Source: Holacanthus passer | Taxonomy: Eukaryota > Chordata > Actinopteri > Pomacanthidae | NCBI GenBank assembly: GCA_025331565.1 | Contig: JAFREQ010000017.1 | Location: forward strand, 4,504,001-4,568,000 | Direction: 5' to 3' | DNA: 64,000 nucleotides | In this document: one piece after another, positions 29,159 through 42,633 of the stretch | Layout of the letters: every line of letters begins with the position of its first letter | Position numbering within the stretch: position 1 is the first letter of the stretch | Position numbers and translations under genes: made by a program | The notes under the pieces: model-generated | What the model was told of the DNA's origin: nothing | What the model saw: only the letters and a program-made list of their open reading frames with translations | Database searches by the model: none

Positions 29159-29180
29159 CACACACACACACACACACACT
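29158..29180. repeat. (AC)n microsatellite abutting the klc3 stop codon
   Basis: About 11 AC units starting at the last base of TAA. Confidence 0.9.
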
Positions 29181-31215
29181 TGGCAGATCAGATGTCCAAG
29201 ACCAAAGTGGATTCCCCACTTTGATTCCCCTCAAGAAAAACAGTTGTCATAACTGGAGACTTTATCAAAAATCTAACTTGTGAATTATCCCTTATTGGGG
29301 GAGGGGGTGTCACAGTTAGCTTAATAATATGTTTGTCCCCAGTAATGACAAGTGTGTTCAAACAGTGATGAGAAATGTGAGGGTCACATATCGACAAGCT
29401 GTATCTACATTGCACTAGAACTTTTCCTTCCTGTTCACTTGAAATTTAATGTCAGTCCTTCCTGGATTTAGATTAGAAACAAATTCAGTTCCCTGATTCC
29501 AAAATAACCTAAAAAAGACTGTTTTGTGGAATACAAATATCGTTTTAACTTAAAACAATACCAGCATTTACACTGTAAGAAAACCACGTTTACATTGGTA
29601 TATTTGCAGGTTAGTTAAAATTAACCTGTAAGAAATTTTAAAATTTGAGGTATTTGTTTTAAACTTATCTTTTTAAAATGTTATACATTCTCTCTCGAGA
29701 AGCACAGGGATGATAAATTGTTTGCACAATGATCAAAACGTGATGTTTGTCAAAATGTAAATGTTACATTTGGTTTACGAGGGCTTTCAAGTTTATACTG
29801 TTAAAGACGTTATTTAAATGTTTCGCCTTTAAAATGTGCAAGTCATTCAAATTTTCTAGTTTATTTTCATATTGTCAAAGTTAATGAGAAAAACACGAAT
29901 GAGTTTACTTCAGCTGTTTTGTACCACAGTGTCATTCCACATTATGAGAGTAAGGACCAACTTTTTTTAACTTAATGAATCCAAGATGTGATGCACCATT
30001 TTGAAGACAACAAATGAACGTACATGTCTGACTGCAGATGGTGGAAGATGGATATTTTTGCACATTGTTAATACATTCCCAATCAATCCAACTCTTAACA
30101 GTGGTAAATCTATCAATTATTGAATATTAACGTCCCTAAAGTTTCAATATATTTTAATATTCAGCAATTATGTATTTGTTGCATTGTGAGTTAAGTCTAT
30201 TCAGAAAACAGTTTTAAGAAATAAGCAAACTTGTAAATGTTTCAGCAAACAAGCTTAGACAAGCCAAATAGATGCAATCTGCCCAGAGCCCAAAGCAGCC
30301 AGTGACACATGGGAGGAGAGTGGATGCTGGACTTATACTAATTAGATGAATGGAAATTCAGCTCCAAAGGGACACAGGGCAACATGTGCATGAGATGCAC
30401 AAGTAGCCAGATGTTTTCAAATGCGTAAACCCAAACTATTTGAGTGTGAGTTTGTTTTGGAGTCTTATCTGCCCCATAGTGGTCAAAGTAGCTTCATGTA
30501 GCATGAATGAACATTTTGAGGCACATGTAGCCAAGTGTGTTTACTTCATCTTGTAATTTTACTATTATGCTTTTTCACTGAAATGCCTGAAGTCATAGTA
30601 AACTATCTTTTAATAACCTATAGATTTCTTTGTGCTTTTTCATTTCTTATAGCAAAAATTACTTGAACTAGTTACTTAAGACTTAAACTGGAGATCTGGT
30701 GACATGACTGCGTGAACAAAATACACATAACTTCTTCCTTTTTCATGTTGATACACAAGACACAGAGCATTAAATGACTATAATTAACACTGGGGAATGT
30801 TTAAAGTGAGATACAGACTCAAATGAGTGTTGCTTTGAAATCTTGGCTCTCTCAAACTGATGTTTACCACCTGATCCTCATGGATTTTATTCCACTAATG
30901 TCCTGAGGACCCTCTTCCTGTTTTTTTGCTCAAACATGCTGAATATCCTATTTTTCCATGATGGAGAACTACTGATTGTACATTTGCTGTGGTAGAAGAT
31001 GTCACTGTTTGTTTTAAGGGCTGAACTATGTTGGTTACTGTAGAAACTACAGTCTATTAATCAAATACTTGTAAGAATGTTACATATAAAATGGGACAAA
31101 AATATGTAGAAACTGGACTATGTCTCCTCTGATGCTGTGTTTATTCTGGTAAATATGAATGTTTGTATTTTATATTTGCAAACTTGAGCTGAAATAAATT
31201 ACAATAAGACTTTAA
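29159..31215 (+). other. klc3: klc3 3' UTR with poly(A) signal
   Basis: Non-coding sequence from the stop to AATAAA at 31193-31198, the first canonical signal found. An (AC)n tract (about 29158-29180) touches the stop codon. The rest is AT-rich with no credible ORF. The length (about 2 kb) is inferred from the signal position. Confidence 0.55.
31193..31198 (+). terminator. klc3: klc3 poly(A) signal AATAAA
   Basis: Canonical hexamer followed about 20 bp later by a T/GT-rich stretch (31220-31260). Confidence 0.6.
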
Positions 31216-31802
31216 CACTTTTTAGTGCATGTTGTTTGCATGGAAATGCTTTGTGTTTTGTGGCTTTAAAGATTTGACAAGCTGTTTTTTGCTACTTTAA
31301 TTTTCTATTTGAGCAGCTAATGTACAGTATCATACGTCATTTTTAAGTTCAGGTATTTATGCTTTACTTGTTTTAGTGAGGATGAAAAGGCCTGTTTGAA
31401 AAGTGCTGAAGATTAAGACACTTTACCAAAAAGAAACGCACAAGTAAACTGTTAAATATAAACATTTATATTCCAGATACAGAAATATGAATGTTCAGTA
31501 CAAAACGTGACTATGTACAGTTAAAGTAGCAAAGAAAACTACCAGCAGTCTTGCCTGTATGACAGACACTACATGGACTGATGTTACACCCACAGATGGA
31601 ATAATGCTGTAGTTAATGTACTGACCCACTGATGACTTTTTCTAACTTATCTTCATCACATATTCTTGTCAAGTTTGAAACAAAACCTGTTACTTATCAG
31701 AACAATACGTTTTCTCCCCTCAAACTACAGGAATTGAAAAATGCTATAAATAGCAAAAACATCCATTTTAGGAGTTTAATGTCAAGTAAAAGTTCACTAC
31801 TG

Positions 31803-32196
31803 TTTATTTCTGTTACAGCCTCATTGTGCATCTGTGAAGAATCTGTAATACTGAGCATACAAAATATTAGCATCTCCATAAAGAGCTGAATTTGTTTGAT
31901 ATGTTTGAATCTGATTAGATGTTCTCGCCTTACAAAGCGGGGACAAACGCAGCATTACACAAGAGCAGGTGAGTGAGAGCAGTGGTGCTAATATTCTGCT
32001 CTTCGACTCTGTGTGACCTGAAATACTAAACACTTGAACGTGGTAAACCCGGTGCATCTAACACACAGAATGGGTTAAAATAAACTAAGTTACATCTGCT
32101 ATTTAACCCAGCTTCAATCGTCGCACAGTGATGATGTCATTGTAGCGGCTGCCGACGCCATCGTGGTGATGACATTATGCAGTGTGTGTGTCACCT
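31803..32196 (-). other. ercc2: ercc2 3' UTR and candidate poly(A) signal
   Basis: AATAAA on the minus strand (31803-31808) is the nearest canonical signal after the ercc2 stop, giving a 3' UTR of about 400 nt. The stretch 31216-31800 between this and the klc3 end shows nothing recognisable. Confidence 0.45.
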
Positions 32197-35100
32197 TCAG
32201 GTCTGATGAGAAATCTGAGTGATTTTCTGCAGCATCTCCTCCGACTCCAGCTGCTCGAGAGTCAGCAGAGACAGACCCAACTGGTCCTCCTAGAGAGAGA
32301 GAGAAACATCAGGGTAACGAGGTGAGTATGGTGATCACAGACCGGTCGACTATTCAGTGTCTCGCTAAATGACACGACCTGCTGTATCTGAGGATCTCTG
32401 GTTAATCATCCTGTTCACTATGCAGCTCTGAGTCACTTCAAATTAAACAGAAGAATGTGTGAAGCTGCTTAATGCTAAAAACACGAGAACTCAGATGACT
32501 GCGAAACAGAGACTGGGCAAGTTAAAGTAAATATAAAATCACTGTTTTGCATCAAAGTTTTTCACACTTAATTTTATCTCACCCAATGTTAGACTTTAAT
32601 GTTCTGACTCACTTGCATGAGCCCAAAAACCTAAGCTTTATTTTTACCAGGCAAACTAATTAATTTACCACTTTTGTGAAAAAGTACAGAACATGCTCTA
32701 ATGGCTCATTGTGTTACGCCTGTAATTATTTCATGATCATGAGAAACGATTACAGTCACCACACATCTGGACTTTTTGTATCTTTAATGATCACAAAATA
32801 TTTATTCTGTGATCACAAGAAAATTGTTCCTACAACTAACTTATGCTGGAATAATTGTTTTACATTAAAAAAAATTTGAAAAAAAACTTATGAAACATTT
32901 TGTGACTTCAAGAAACATACTTGTATTAAAAATAAATAAAATCTTTGACGTTCCTTCTGGCCTTTCTTACAAAAGATACAAAAGTTCAAAGTGGCTCTTT
33001 TGCTGTCACTATTTTTACCTGTCTTTTTCACTTGTGGTGGCCTGTTGAGGAAACACTTTGAAATTACATTTAAGCTTCTGTTGTCTTCCCATAGCAGAGG
33101 AAAAAGAGGACAAATCTGAAGCACTGATTTTACATTTGTGAGGTGCATGGCAGGTGTGAGTCATACCTGTCTGAAAGGCTGAGCCATCTGCCTCAGGAAG
33201 TGTTTGGACAGCTGGACAGCCTCGTCCACAGTGAGGTTCAGACTCCCGTCATTGATGTGTTCCTGAATCCAGCGAGGAAGCTTCCCACGTTTGTCTGCTC
33301 GGGCGTAACGCTGTGGACAGGAGGCGCGTAATTGATTACCAAAATACAGAGAACATATTGTGCAGGCTCAAAAGGACAAAAACAATTTAGACTGGGTAGA
33401 AACATCACACACCTTGTCAGCAAAAATCATGAGGCCGTAGTCGGTCTTGCCTCTGATGGCTCTGCCCACACACTGAGCTGCGTGACGCATGGCATCAAAC
33501 GTCAGGAAGTCATTCTCTCTGATCTGAAAGTGATCCCGAAGGTACTCGAGTCGAGCCTGAAACATACGAGTGCGGAAGGAAAAAAATACTGTCAAGCTGT
33601 GAACACAGTGAAGATGATGAGTGAAACTGTCCAGTCAGACTGAGGTAGCATGTGAGATTTATCAATACACAGACAAGATTCATATGAAAACATCTGTGCT
33701 TGTTCCCTTTTTTGACAATGTGAATTTTTTGTTTACGATCTGCTTAGAAAGACAAACCTTGAACAAAAGATTGTTCATTATATTATTTATCACAGGTTAA
33801 ATTAGTTAAATAAATGAAAGAAATCAACATTGCAATAAACCATATTATATATTTTGTAACTTCAAAGTCTAATAACCAAACTTTCCACAGGCTGACAGTG
33901 ACAGTTCTGACCTTTAGGATGCGGCTCTGTGTGTAAACATAAGGCACGCCAAACATGATGACTGCTCGCCCAAAATGGTGCACTGAAAAGAAACCAGAAC
34001 ATGATTCAAAGTTATTATGTTGAACATCTGAACATACTGACATAAACCTGACTTTAGGTGAAATGTTTGCTGAATCTTTATATTGAATATAACCATGAAG
34101 AAATCTATTGCATTTGACCACAGGAAATTTCCTCTCAAGTCATCTCAGTAACATCCTGATGATTTACCGAAATCGATTCCTTCTGACACCTTTCCCCTGG
34201 CCACAGACAGGAGGATGGCTCCTCTGCCGTTCTCACATGCCTGAAGAGCAGAGACAGACAGAGAAAGGTCAGGAGTCAAAAGTCTGGAATCCAGCAGAAG
34301 GAAGGACAGGAAGACAAAATATCACCATGAGTTTGCTTTTATTCCTTTACAGCCCTGCTAATGCGAAAAGGAACAATCACAGGCATTGTGTCATCTGTTT
34401 TCGCCAACTTGATCTTCATTCAGCAGCTGTTCTTATGCAGCCGTTTATAATCCGTATAAAGTAAGATGACAGGTGTCTCTCTGACCTCCTGGTATTTCTC
34501 CAGGGCCATGCTCGTCTCTGCGGCATCTGGAGTCTCAATAAAGATTAGCTTGTTTCTCTGGATATTCTCCAGGATACCCTGCAAACAAACAAGTACAAAA
34601 ACGTAGTAAAGTAAAATATAAAGAAGATTATTTTGCATTACTGTTCTGTTTCCATGATGCACATATGGAATATAATTATTTAGCATTAGTACTTTTAATG
34701 GTTATAAGTGCGAAGTTAAACTAAAAGAACCAGCACAGTCTCCCAGGTGTGCGTCGTCTCTGTCCACAAACTGACCTGTTCATACCAAGACGCCACTATG
34801 TTCTCCATGTAGACGTAGCTGGTGAAAAACGCCACAATGCCGTCGGGAACAATGGCAGACATCTCCAAGAGCAGATTGCCATAGTTACGAATCACAGCTG
34901 GAAACAGAAAGAAAAGTGATTACGATTATATTGGAACAAAGAATAAGAGGTTTTGTTTTTAAAAACTATGTTTCTACTGACCAAAGTCTTCTCTGGTCTC
35001 AAACTTTGAGCTCAGAGCCACCTGATCATTTCCCCGGCCAACAATCTATATAAGACAAAACAGGAAGAAAAAAACCAAAGAATTCACATTGGCTCCAACA

Positions 35101-38100
35101 ATTCAGTAACACAAGGAGACGACCCAGGCACTCCGACCACCAGAGCAGCCACAGCCAGTGTGTTTTTCAGCATGTGTGTCTGAGTGGAGTTACACACCAG
35201 GGGGCAGAGGCAGGTCCGTGCCAGCGTCATGGTGAACGATGCCATCGTAACCGGGCGGAAGTCGAGGATTCTGGGATAGATGTCCAGTGGAGAGAGAGTC
35301 TACACAGGTCAGACAGAAGGACGAGAGTCTAGTGAGAGCAGGCAGTCATTTATCAGTGTTCAGGAAACACACACTTCATGACAGCATGTGGAACAGAAAA
35401 TCCAAGAATAAAAGAGGGAATAGATGAAAGATTTAGGCCACTGGTGTGAATAAAAATGGCATTAATTTCAAAGTACAATTAATCAAATTACACATACAAA
35501 TTAAGAGACAGGCAGCAGAGAACATTACATGAGTTAAACTGCAGCATTACGTTCGTATATAAGTAGCGAGATGATACAGAAAGTCTCCAGTTAGAAGTGC
35601 ACAGAATTCTCACTTCATTAGAGAAGAAATGAAGGAAGAAAAATGGAAGATAAACTTTGTTATCTGCTCAAATTAAACAATATCAAAACAAAAAGAGAAA
35701 AGTAGTATTTACACACAACCTGAGGTTATAAGGGTTGCAAATAAGACGCCATAAGGCAAAAATCTCAATTGTGAATTTCAGAAGTGAAATGACAGATTGT
35801 AAATTGAGCAGAGAAGAAAGATGCAGATTAGTAACAAACTTACCCCCGAGGTGATGACCACTGACTGAAATCTTTGAAAAACAGGTTTGATGGCTATAGA
35901 CGGGTCCATACAGCTGAGAGAGGAACAAGGACAGAAAACAAAGATCAGGACAGTCACTCTTTTACTATCTGTATCACACAGGTTCAGTATCTGATCGACT
36001 GTAACCAGTAATCGATTAAGTACAGCCTGGATCCAACAGAAACATCTAATGCTAATCTATGTAATGATCTAATAACAGCTACTTTCCTTTTTTTGGGCTT
36101 CGTAGCTGAAATATATATTGCATCCTTGTTCGACTGGTAACAGCACAGTCCTCAGTAGTGGCAGAAAGTTTTAGTCCCAAAGTGTGAAAACAGATTTTTG
36201 AAGTCTAGAATCTCTTCACTGGTAAAGTCGTCATTGATGCTGATCAACCACCACACACCTTGAGAATTACATGCTTTCTTGTGAAATACTGAGGGTTTTT
36301 CACATTTAATAAAGTACATCTGCCCCACCTGAAGTGCAGCACAGGGTTGGCAATGGTTGGAGTTCTGTCTTCAAAGGGTTCAATGATGATGGTAAAACCT
36401 TCAGACAGAAGTTAAAATTAAAAAGTACAGCCAAGATTCAGCAAACTGAACAAAGTTTCACTTTAAAAAAAAGCCTTTGGGGATTTTTTTTTTTTTTGCA
36501 CAGTGTACTATAACAAAAACTATGATGGGCACTTCCTCGTTCTTTTCATACAGCCAAAGCAGTGAAAACATCAACAGAACATTCATTTGGGAGGTATCAA
36601 AAGTAAATCTGGCTCTGCCTTCAGGCTTCAGTAGATGTACAGAGGTGCTTCGGTACCTTGGCTGTAGGTGCTGACCAGAGTAGCAAAGTTTGAGATGAGA
36701 GTAACAGCTGAGAAGTCTGCGATGTCTGCAATCTCCAGAGTTCGTAGTAACGACTGTAAACGCTCTGCACAAAACCTGGAGACACAGAGTGATGGACAAA
36801 AGATCAGGGAGAAAAGATGTGTGTGAATGATGGTCTGAAGAAATGGATGAAGAAGTTCTTGATTAATCAAGGAAACAAGGACATGAGCTAGTAAGAGAGT
36901 GAGAAACTGAGTGCATTTCAGAGGTGAGTGATTGTGTCAGAAAGAAAATAAAAATGTGAGAGAGTGAACGAGGAGGTGACAGTTACAGACACATAGCTGT
37001 CTCAAGCTTATGTTTGTGTCAGGCAGAAAATCAGGTTCTAAAAAGGTTGATTTCAGTTCAATGTGTTGCTGAAGCAGACGCGGACCTGAGAGGCTTGCGG
37101 TCGATGCAGACTTTGTCGAAGATGTCTTTGAGGAACTGCGGGGTGCTCTCCTGTACGACGTGTTGGACCCTCAGACGGGACTTCAGATACTCCAGGAAAC
37201 GTCTCAAGAAACCAACAAAGTGCTCTGCTGTGCGGATAGTACCAGGGACGGCCTCTGAGAGGGGAGAGGGAGCAGAAGGTCAACTTTTAGAAGACTCAGT
37301 TGTGTTTTTGTCTGAGCTAAACTCAGTGTGTAAGTGCAATGAAAGGATGGAGAATACGATTTAAAAAAATGTATTTAGTGTTGATGTCCAATCCCACTGA
37401 TGGCCATACCTTGAAGAATTTCATCTGGTAAGACAGGATTTGCAAGGTAGACGTCCGTTTCCCTGGCAATATTAGCTTCCTTTAACCCCTCCACCAATCG
37501 CCTGTACTCCTCCTTCAGTTTAGCAGCATCTGTCTCCTTTATCCTATCAGACAGCAGAGGAGGCGGGGAGATGACAACAGGAAGTTGATGCTGGGGGAAA
37601 TATCGGGTACATGCCAATTACCTTATTTGATCATTCCTCACTTAATGAGGATACAGTTAACTAAAAAAATAAAAAAATAGTGGATGTGTGTTACTTGGAG
37701 GTCTGAAGAACAAAGGAAATCACTTTCATGATTCAGAAAAATGATTTTCTTTTTTTATGACCTTTTTAACCTGTAAAGTATTATAGTCAATAAGAAGAGA
37801 AGAATCCTTTTAGTCATCCGTGTAATTTTCATTCAGTCATGTGTAGTGGTAAAAAACAACCATTCTTACAATCTCCACTTCTCAAAAGTAACAGTCTCAT
37901 CATGGATTAGTCTGTTAAATAATGACTTTACAAACAGGACATCAATAAATGCAGACACACACAAGCATTTTCTCTGAAAGTCACTGAGCCGTAAAGTTAC
38001 AAACTGTGGTTGGACTCATCTGTACACAGCATAGATTCAAGTACAGAATACAGGTTATAAAAGCAGGTGTTGTGTCATAAAAAATGTTAAGAGATTCAGA

Positions 38101-41100
38101 AACAGACGTGATGAGACGAGTAATGGGAACATGGATGTGATTAAGAGTTGTACTCAGTGAGTTCAGCTGTTCATGCCACCTGCTGCCGACCTCTGCCGGG
38201 CTCTTACTTGTGAATGGTGTTCTGAAGTGTGTCCACGTTGTTCTGGCAGCGGTCGAGTGTTCGCCTGGTGATGTTCACACTCATGGAGTCGATACAGACG
38301 TTGTCTGAGGAGCAAGGAAGCGATGAGAAGACATGAACGTTAAAGCTTTGTCCCATGACTCATCCTGACATTAGCCAATGTTAAGATGGTCAGAATTACA
38401 AAAAAATGTCAGATTATTGTGACTGATAGATCATAAATTCATTTGTTTACATTAAATCTTACTGTGACACTCAGTTCATCTCCTCACCTATATTATGAGC
38501 CTCATCAAACACCACGACAGACTTCTTGGCCAGCTCTTTGGACACCAGGTCAGCGATCTTGGGGTCCAGCAGATAGTGGTAGCTGTAGACCACAATGTTG
38601 GCATGCAGGATCTGAGGGGAAATGAAGACAGGAGAGAGAAAACAAGACAAGCTAAGAGACAACCTTTGTGAAACAGTTTCAAATATGACATTATTCAGTA
38701 AAGAGTGAGTGTGGTTTGGTCAGATTATTTTCTGATTAGTATAGTAGACGAGAGCATTCACCAAACGTTCCACTTGATGAGAAACATTCCTATACTTTAT
38801 TGTAACCTGCTGGGTTCCCACAATGATGCATCTCTAATGTGCAGAACAGGTTTTCAATCAATGAAAACTATCTGCCTTTGTTCTCAGCTTAAAGGACTAT
38901 GAAGCCATTCAGTCTCCCAAAACACCAGGCTACATGTATTATGTTTGCAGCAGTCTGTAGTTTAACATACTGAGTAGCGTGCCAGGTAGTAAGGACACCA
39001 GCCTTTCCTCCGGCCAAAGTCTTTCAGGTCGTCAAGGTTGTAGATGCCAGCAGGAAGAGGCACCTGTCGGCCGACGGCATCAAACTCCTGCAAACACGAA
39101 CCAGAACGAAAGAGGAGGTTTAAGGAAACGAGAGCTGCAGACAGTGTCATACTGGTGAGAGTGTAGCAGACTCTGCATCTCATTTTGGTTCAGTGTACCG
39201 CAGTAGTGGTTCTCATTTTGGGAACATAACTCATATTTTCTATGTTCCTCAATAGTGAAGAAGTCACCACTATATTCTAAAGCGTTACTAAACTTGTTGA
39301 ATGTTATTTTGCTGAGTCGGCTGGAGCCTTGTTCGATGTCAGAAGTCTCGATTTTAGCTTAATAAAAAATAAAAGTAAACAGTTCCACCTTCAAACACAC
39401 ATTGTCACTGATGTTGAATAACTTCAGCACAGCACAAAGCAGTGCAACAGTGAATGAGTTCATACAGAGGACGACCAGACACTGACTCAGTTTCTAGTTG
39501 CACACAAGCTGTTATGTGAGAACTTCTCATTGTTAGCTTTAACCTAGTTACAGTTCCGAGCAAGAGATTATCACATAATGAACAGATGTCAGTTTTCAGG
39601 TTGTTCTCATGATGCTAGAGACTGCTGTTATAAATTATGGTCACACACACTGATGATCACATGCTTGCATGAAAATCAGATGGATCAGCGTCAGCAGCAA
39701 CTTGTCGAATCACAAAATCAGGGAACATCTTAGGTCAGTAGTAATATTCCACTGATTAACAGATCAGGTGATGTTCAAAAAGTGGAAGGATCAAGTTGCA
39801 ATCACTACAATATAGAGCTGAATTAATTAGTTGATTGACAGAAATCCTGAAGGCACCTATTTTGAAAATCAATGAATTATTTGAGTCCTGATTCAAACAA
39901 TTGTTGATACCTACTTCTTTGTTTATTTCTGTTTTATACAATTATAAATTGAATATCTTTGGGAAATTAAGGGACTGAACAATTAAATTTGAGGAAATAA
40001 TTAGAGGATTCAGTTGTTAACAAAAATAATCCTAATCCAATAAAACAGCCCTTCAACAGATTCTACCTTCATGGAGTATATAATGCTCAGTTTCTTTGTA
40101 ATGTAACAACACAACTTCACAAACTATATCCTCAGTAATCTATATCCTGGTCTGAACCGGGTGAAAGCAGGTGGCTTCTTACCTCATAGAAGCGACACAC
40201 AGGCAGACTGGGGTCACTGTGGCGTTGTGCACGAATGTACGATGCTGTCAGACTGTGGCACTTCCCATCAACCTCCTTACCGAAGCGCAGAGAGCTAACC
40301 TGGATAGGAGGAGGATCACTCTGTCAGCTTTAAACGTGTATGTTAGTGTGTTCATGTTTTCCTGTGTTGGATCTGACGTCCTCACTATTCCTGGACTGCA
40401 GCTGTTCGTACCTCTGGGTGGATGCAGAGGTTTTTTCTGGATGAAAGGGCCAGAGCCAGGAAGTTGTTGCTCTCGCCAGTTTGCTTCGAATAAAACTCCA
40501 TCAACTTTCTCAGCTCCTCCACGACCTAATCAGACATTAAATCAAATATACCATATAAGTTCTGATCATTCTTATATCTGAGGCATTTCACAGTTTGATT
40601 TTAACTTTATCCCTACAGATAGTTAGGCATGATGAACTGTTGTTGCTGACATTATGAGTTACACTTTTGATCACTTTGTGCAGTGTGATATTATTTGACA
40701 TTGCCTCACCTTCTCGATCTCTGGAACTGTTCTGGAGCAGTATATTAGCTTGGTCACATCCAAAGGAAAGGCCTGAGAGAGAGAGAGAGAGAGAGAACAT
40801 ATTAACGTGTTCACACGGCTGATGAAAAGCCACAGTGAGCCACAACTTCAACACAACCTGAAAACACAAGAAGTCAAGTGCACACACAGCTCAACTCACC
40901 CTTTGGTAGGCAACAATGAGAGACAACAGGGAGATGGTCTTCCCTGTTCCCGACGGCATCTCCAGGACTCCATGACCCTGAACAGCACAGGATGACAACA
41001 AAACACACACACACACAAACAAACAAACAAACAAACAAAACACACAAACTCATTAGGTAGCTGTCCTAATCCATCACAGGCATACTGGGGATAGGTGAAC

Positions 41101-41847
41101 TGTGTTTCTGTCTTTTAGTACAAAGCTCCATGTCTTTATTTCCCCAGAACAATAACAGAACAAATTAAGACAAAGAAGGAATTCTGTACTTAAGACTTTG
41201 TAGGATTACTATTGAGAAAGTCAAGAAGGGGATCTCTTCAGGGCCAGTACAGAGAGGAAGAATAATTACAGCTACCCATAACCAAAAATGCATTTAAACA
41301 TGTTAGCATTGTTTTAAGCCAGACAAAGAAAAAAGCTACTGAATTTACTGTCTGTGCATCCTGAGCATTAAACCGAGATCTAAATGAGCAGCACCCACCT
41401 TCGCATCCAGAGTCCTCTTCAGCTCCAGCATGTAGGAGTACTGCTCAGGATAAATGTAGTCATATGGAAAATACACCAACAGACCGTCGATGTTGAGCCT
41501 GGAACAAAACAAGACTGAGTTCACACAGGCAGCAGATTCAGAACAGTCTGTTTGTATGTGATGCTAAACTTCATGTAGCAGCTCCAAACACCAACTGACT
41601 CATTGAATGAGACATGTGTATGCTAAGCTAAGCTAAGCTAAGCTAAGCTAATGTGGACACACCACAGAAAACTACACCAACACACAGACGGACAAGTGAT
41701 TTTTAAAGATAATCTGAATAAACTGCAGCTGTTAGTTCCAGGTTTAATGTTACAGATGAACGATGTCAGCGTTATTCAATGCAATCAAGCTAATATTGAC
41801 AATATTTAATGTCTGTATGAGTAATATTTTTTCAACACTCACTTCAT
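32197..41847 (-). CDS. ercc2: XPD/ERCC2, TFIIH 5'-3' DNA helicase (complete, 23 exons)
   Basis: Opens DNA in nucleotide excision repair and bridges core TFIIH to the CAK kinase. Exons on the minus strand, 5' to 3': 41847-41843, 41498-41399, 40977-40900, 40772-40710, 40525-40412, 40299-40183, 39087-38971, 38611-38488, 38304-38208, 37543-37410, 37254-37086, 36775-36657, 36398-36329, 35913-35844, 35299-35198, 35045-34982, 34897-34776, 34578-34486, 34240-34168, 33982-33912, 33556-33413, 33310-33167, 32289-32197. The total is 2283 nt, or 760 aa, the same length as human XPD. The Walker A motif MPSGTGKT has Lys48; the DEAH box is at 234-237. Fe-S cysteines are at 116, 134, 155 and 190. Motif VI is QCVGRAIRGK, and Arg683 opens exon 22. 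The first coding exon is only ATGAA. All junctions are in phase. Confidence 0.98.
37544..38207 (-). other. ercc2: ercc2 intron 9
   Basis: About 660 bp, AT-rich, no feature recognised. The donor on the 5' side is CACAA|GTAAGA. Confidence 0.7.
39088..40182 (-). other. ercc2: ercc2 intron 6, the longest in the gene
   Basis: About 1.1 kb between the exons 40299-40183 and 39087-38971. AT-rich; no exon, ORF or repeat family recognised. Confidence 0.7.
40775..40797. repeat. ercc2: (GA)n tract at an ercc2 splice acceptor
   Basis: A GA run; on the ercc2 strand it is (TC)n and supplies the polypyrimidine tract for the exon 40772-40710. Confidence 0.9.
41003..41039. repeat. (AC)n followed by (CAAA)n
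   Basis: Compound microsatellite in an ercc2 intron, close to the acceptor of the exon 40977-40900. Confidence 0.9.
41622..41651. repeat. (GCTAA)6 pentanucleotide repeat
   Basis: Six perfect GCTAA units in ercc2 intron 1. Confidence 0.95.
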
Positions 41848-41895
41848 GTTTGTGTAGCAGCAGCTCCTCTTCTCTGTCAGCCACTTCCGCTAGTT
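41848..41895 (-). promoter_or_regulatory. ercc2: ercc2 5' UTR / core promoter with ETS site
   Basis: On the ercc2 strand GCGGAAGTGG (41881-41890) is a strong ETS/GABP-type site, about 35 bp before the ATG. No TATA box is seen, as expected for a housekeeping gene. The transcription start is not fixed by the sequence. Confidence 0.5.
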
Positions 41896-41937
41896 TTAAA
41901 AAATCAGTAAAACAATAAACACAATGAAATGTTTCAG

Positions 41938-42002
41938 TCTTCTTCTTCTTCTTCTTCTTCTTCTTCTTCTTCTTCTTCTTCTTCTTCTTCTTCTTCTTCT
42001 TC
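41938..42002. repeat. Perfect (TTC)n tract, GAA on the ercc2 strand
   Basis: About 21-22 uninterrupted TTC units beginning some 90 bp upstream of the ercc2 ATG. Diverged CTG and CTT triplets continue to about 42036. Long GAA/TTC runs can form triplexes (established for the FXN intron repeat). Confidence 0.95.
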
Positions 42003-42036
42003 TGTTGCTGCTGCTGCTTCTTGTGCTTGTGCTTCT

Positions 42037-42633
42037 GTGGTGCCCATTTCCGCCTTCAACAATAAAGGATAAACTACTTGATTTGTACAGATAAACCTGC
42101 AGTGTGTCTGTGGCAGGTGCTGAATACTATTACTACTACTTACTATAACTATTACATCAGTTTTTGGTTGACACGGATCGTTTTCTTCAACTATTAATTG
42201 TTCTCGACCTCGGACTCATGGCGCATATTTAGAACCTTTGTTTATTTTGAAAGCTATATTTTGAACCGGAAGTCTAACTGTGCCAGCATGTCTGCATTAA
42301 CGTTAATTTGACCGTTTGGTTGCAGTTTGTATCTGTAGCCGCTAGATGGCATCGTACAAAGCGCCTGGTCAACCGTTAGCTGAAAACCATTTATTTGTGT
42401 TTGCTGCTCTCTGGCGGTCAAATATTTGAACTGCAACACATTAAATTGGTAAAGTTAGCGTTACTTCAAAACTTCCTGTGAATACTTTCAAAATAAAAGA
42501 CACAGCATGTATGCGTTCAGGTACCATCATGTATTTGATTATTCTCCGGTTTTAACTCTGAACTCACGCTAGTGTGAACTTTTATTGTAAGACGCTGATC
42601 AATGTTAGTGGAGGCGCTCTTTTTCAAATTAAC
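42037..42633. other. Spacer between ercc2 promoter and the CDC42-effector 3' end
   Basis: No gene. It contains another ETS-type site (CCGGAAGT near 42265-42272). Both flanking genes are on the minus strand. Confidence 0.5.
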
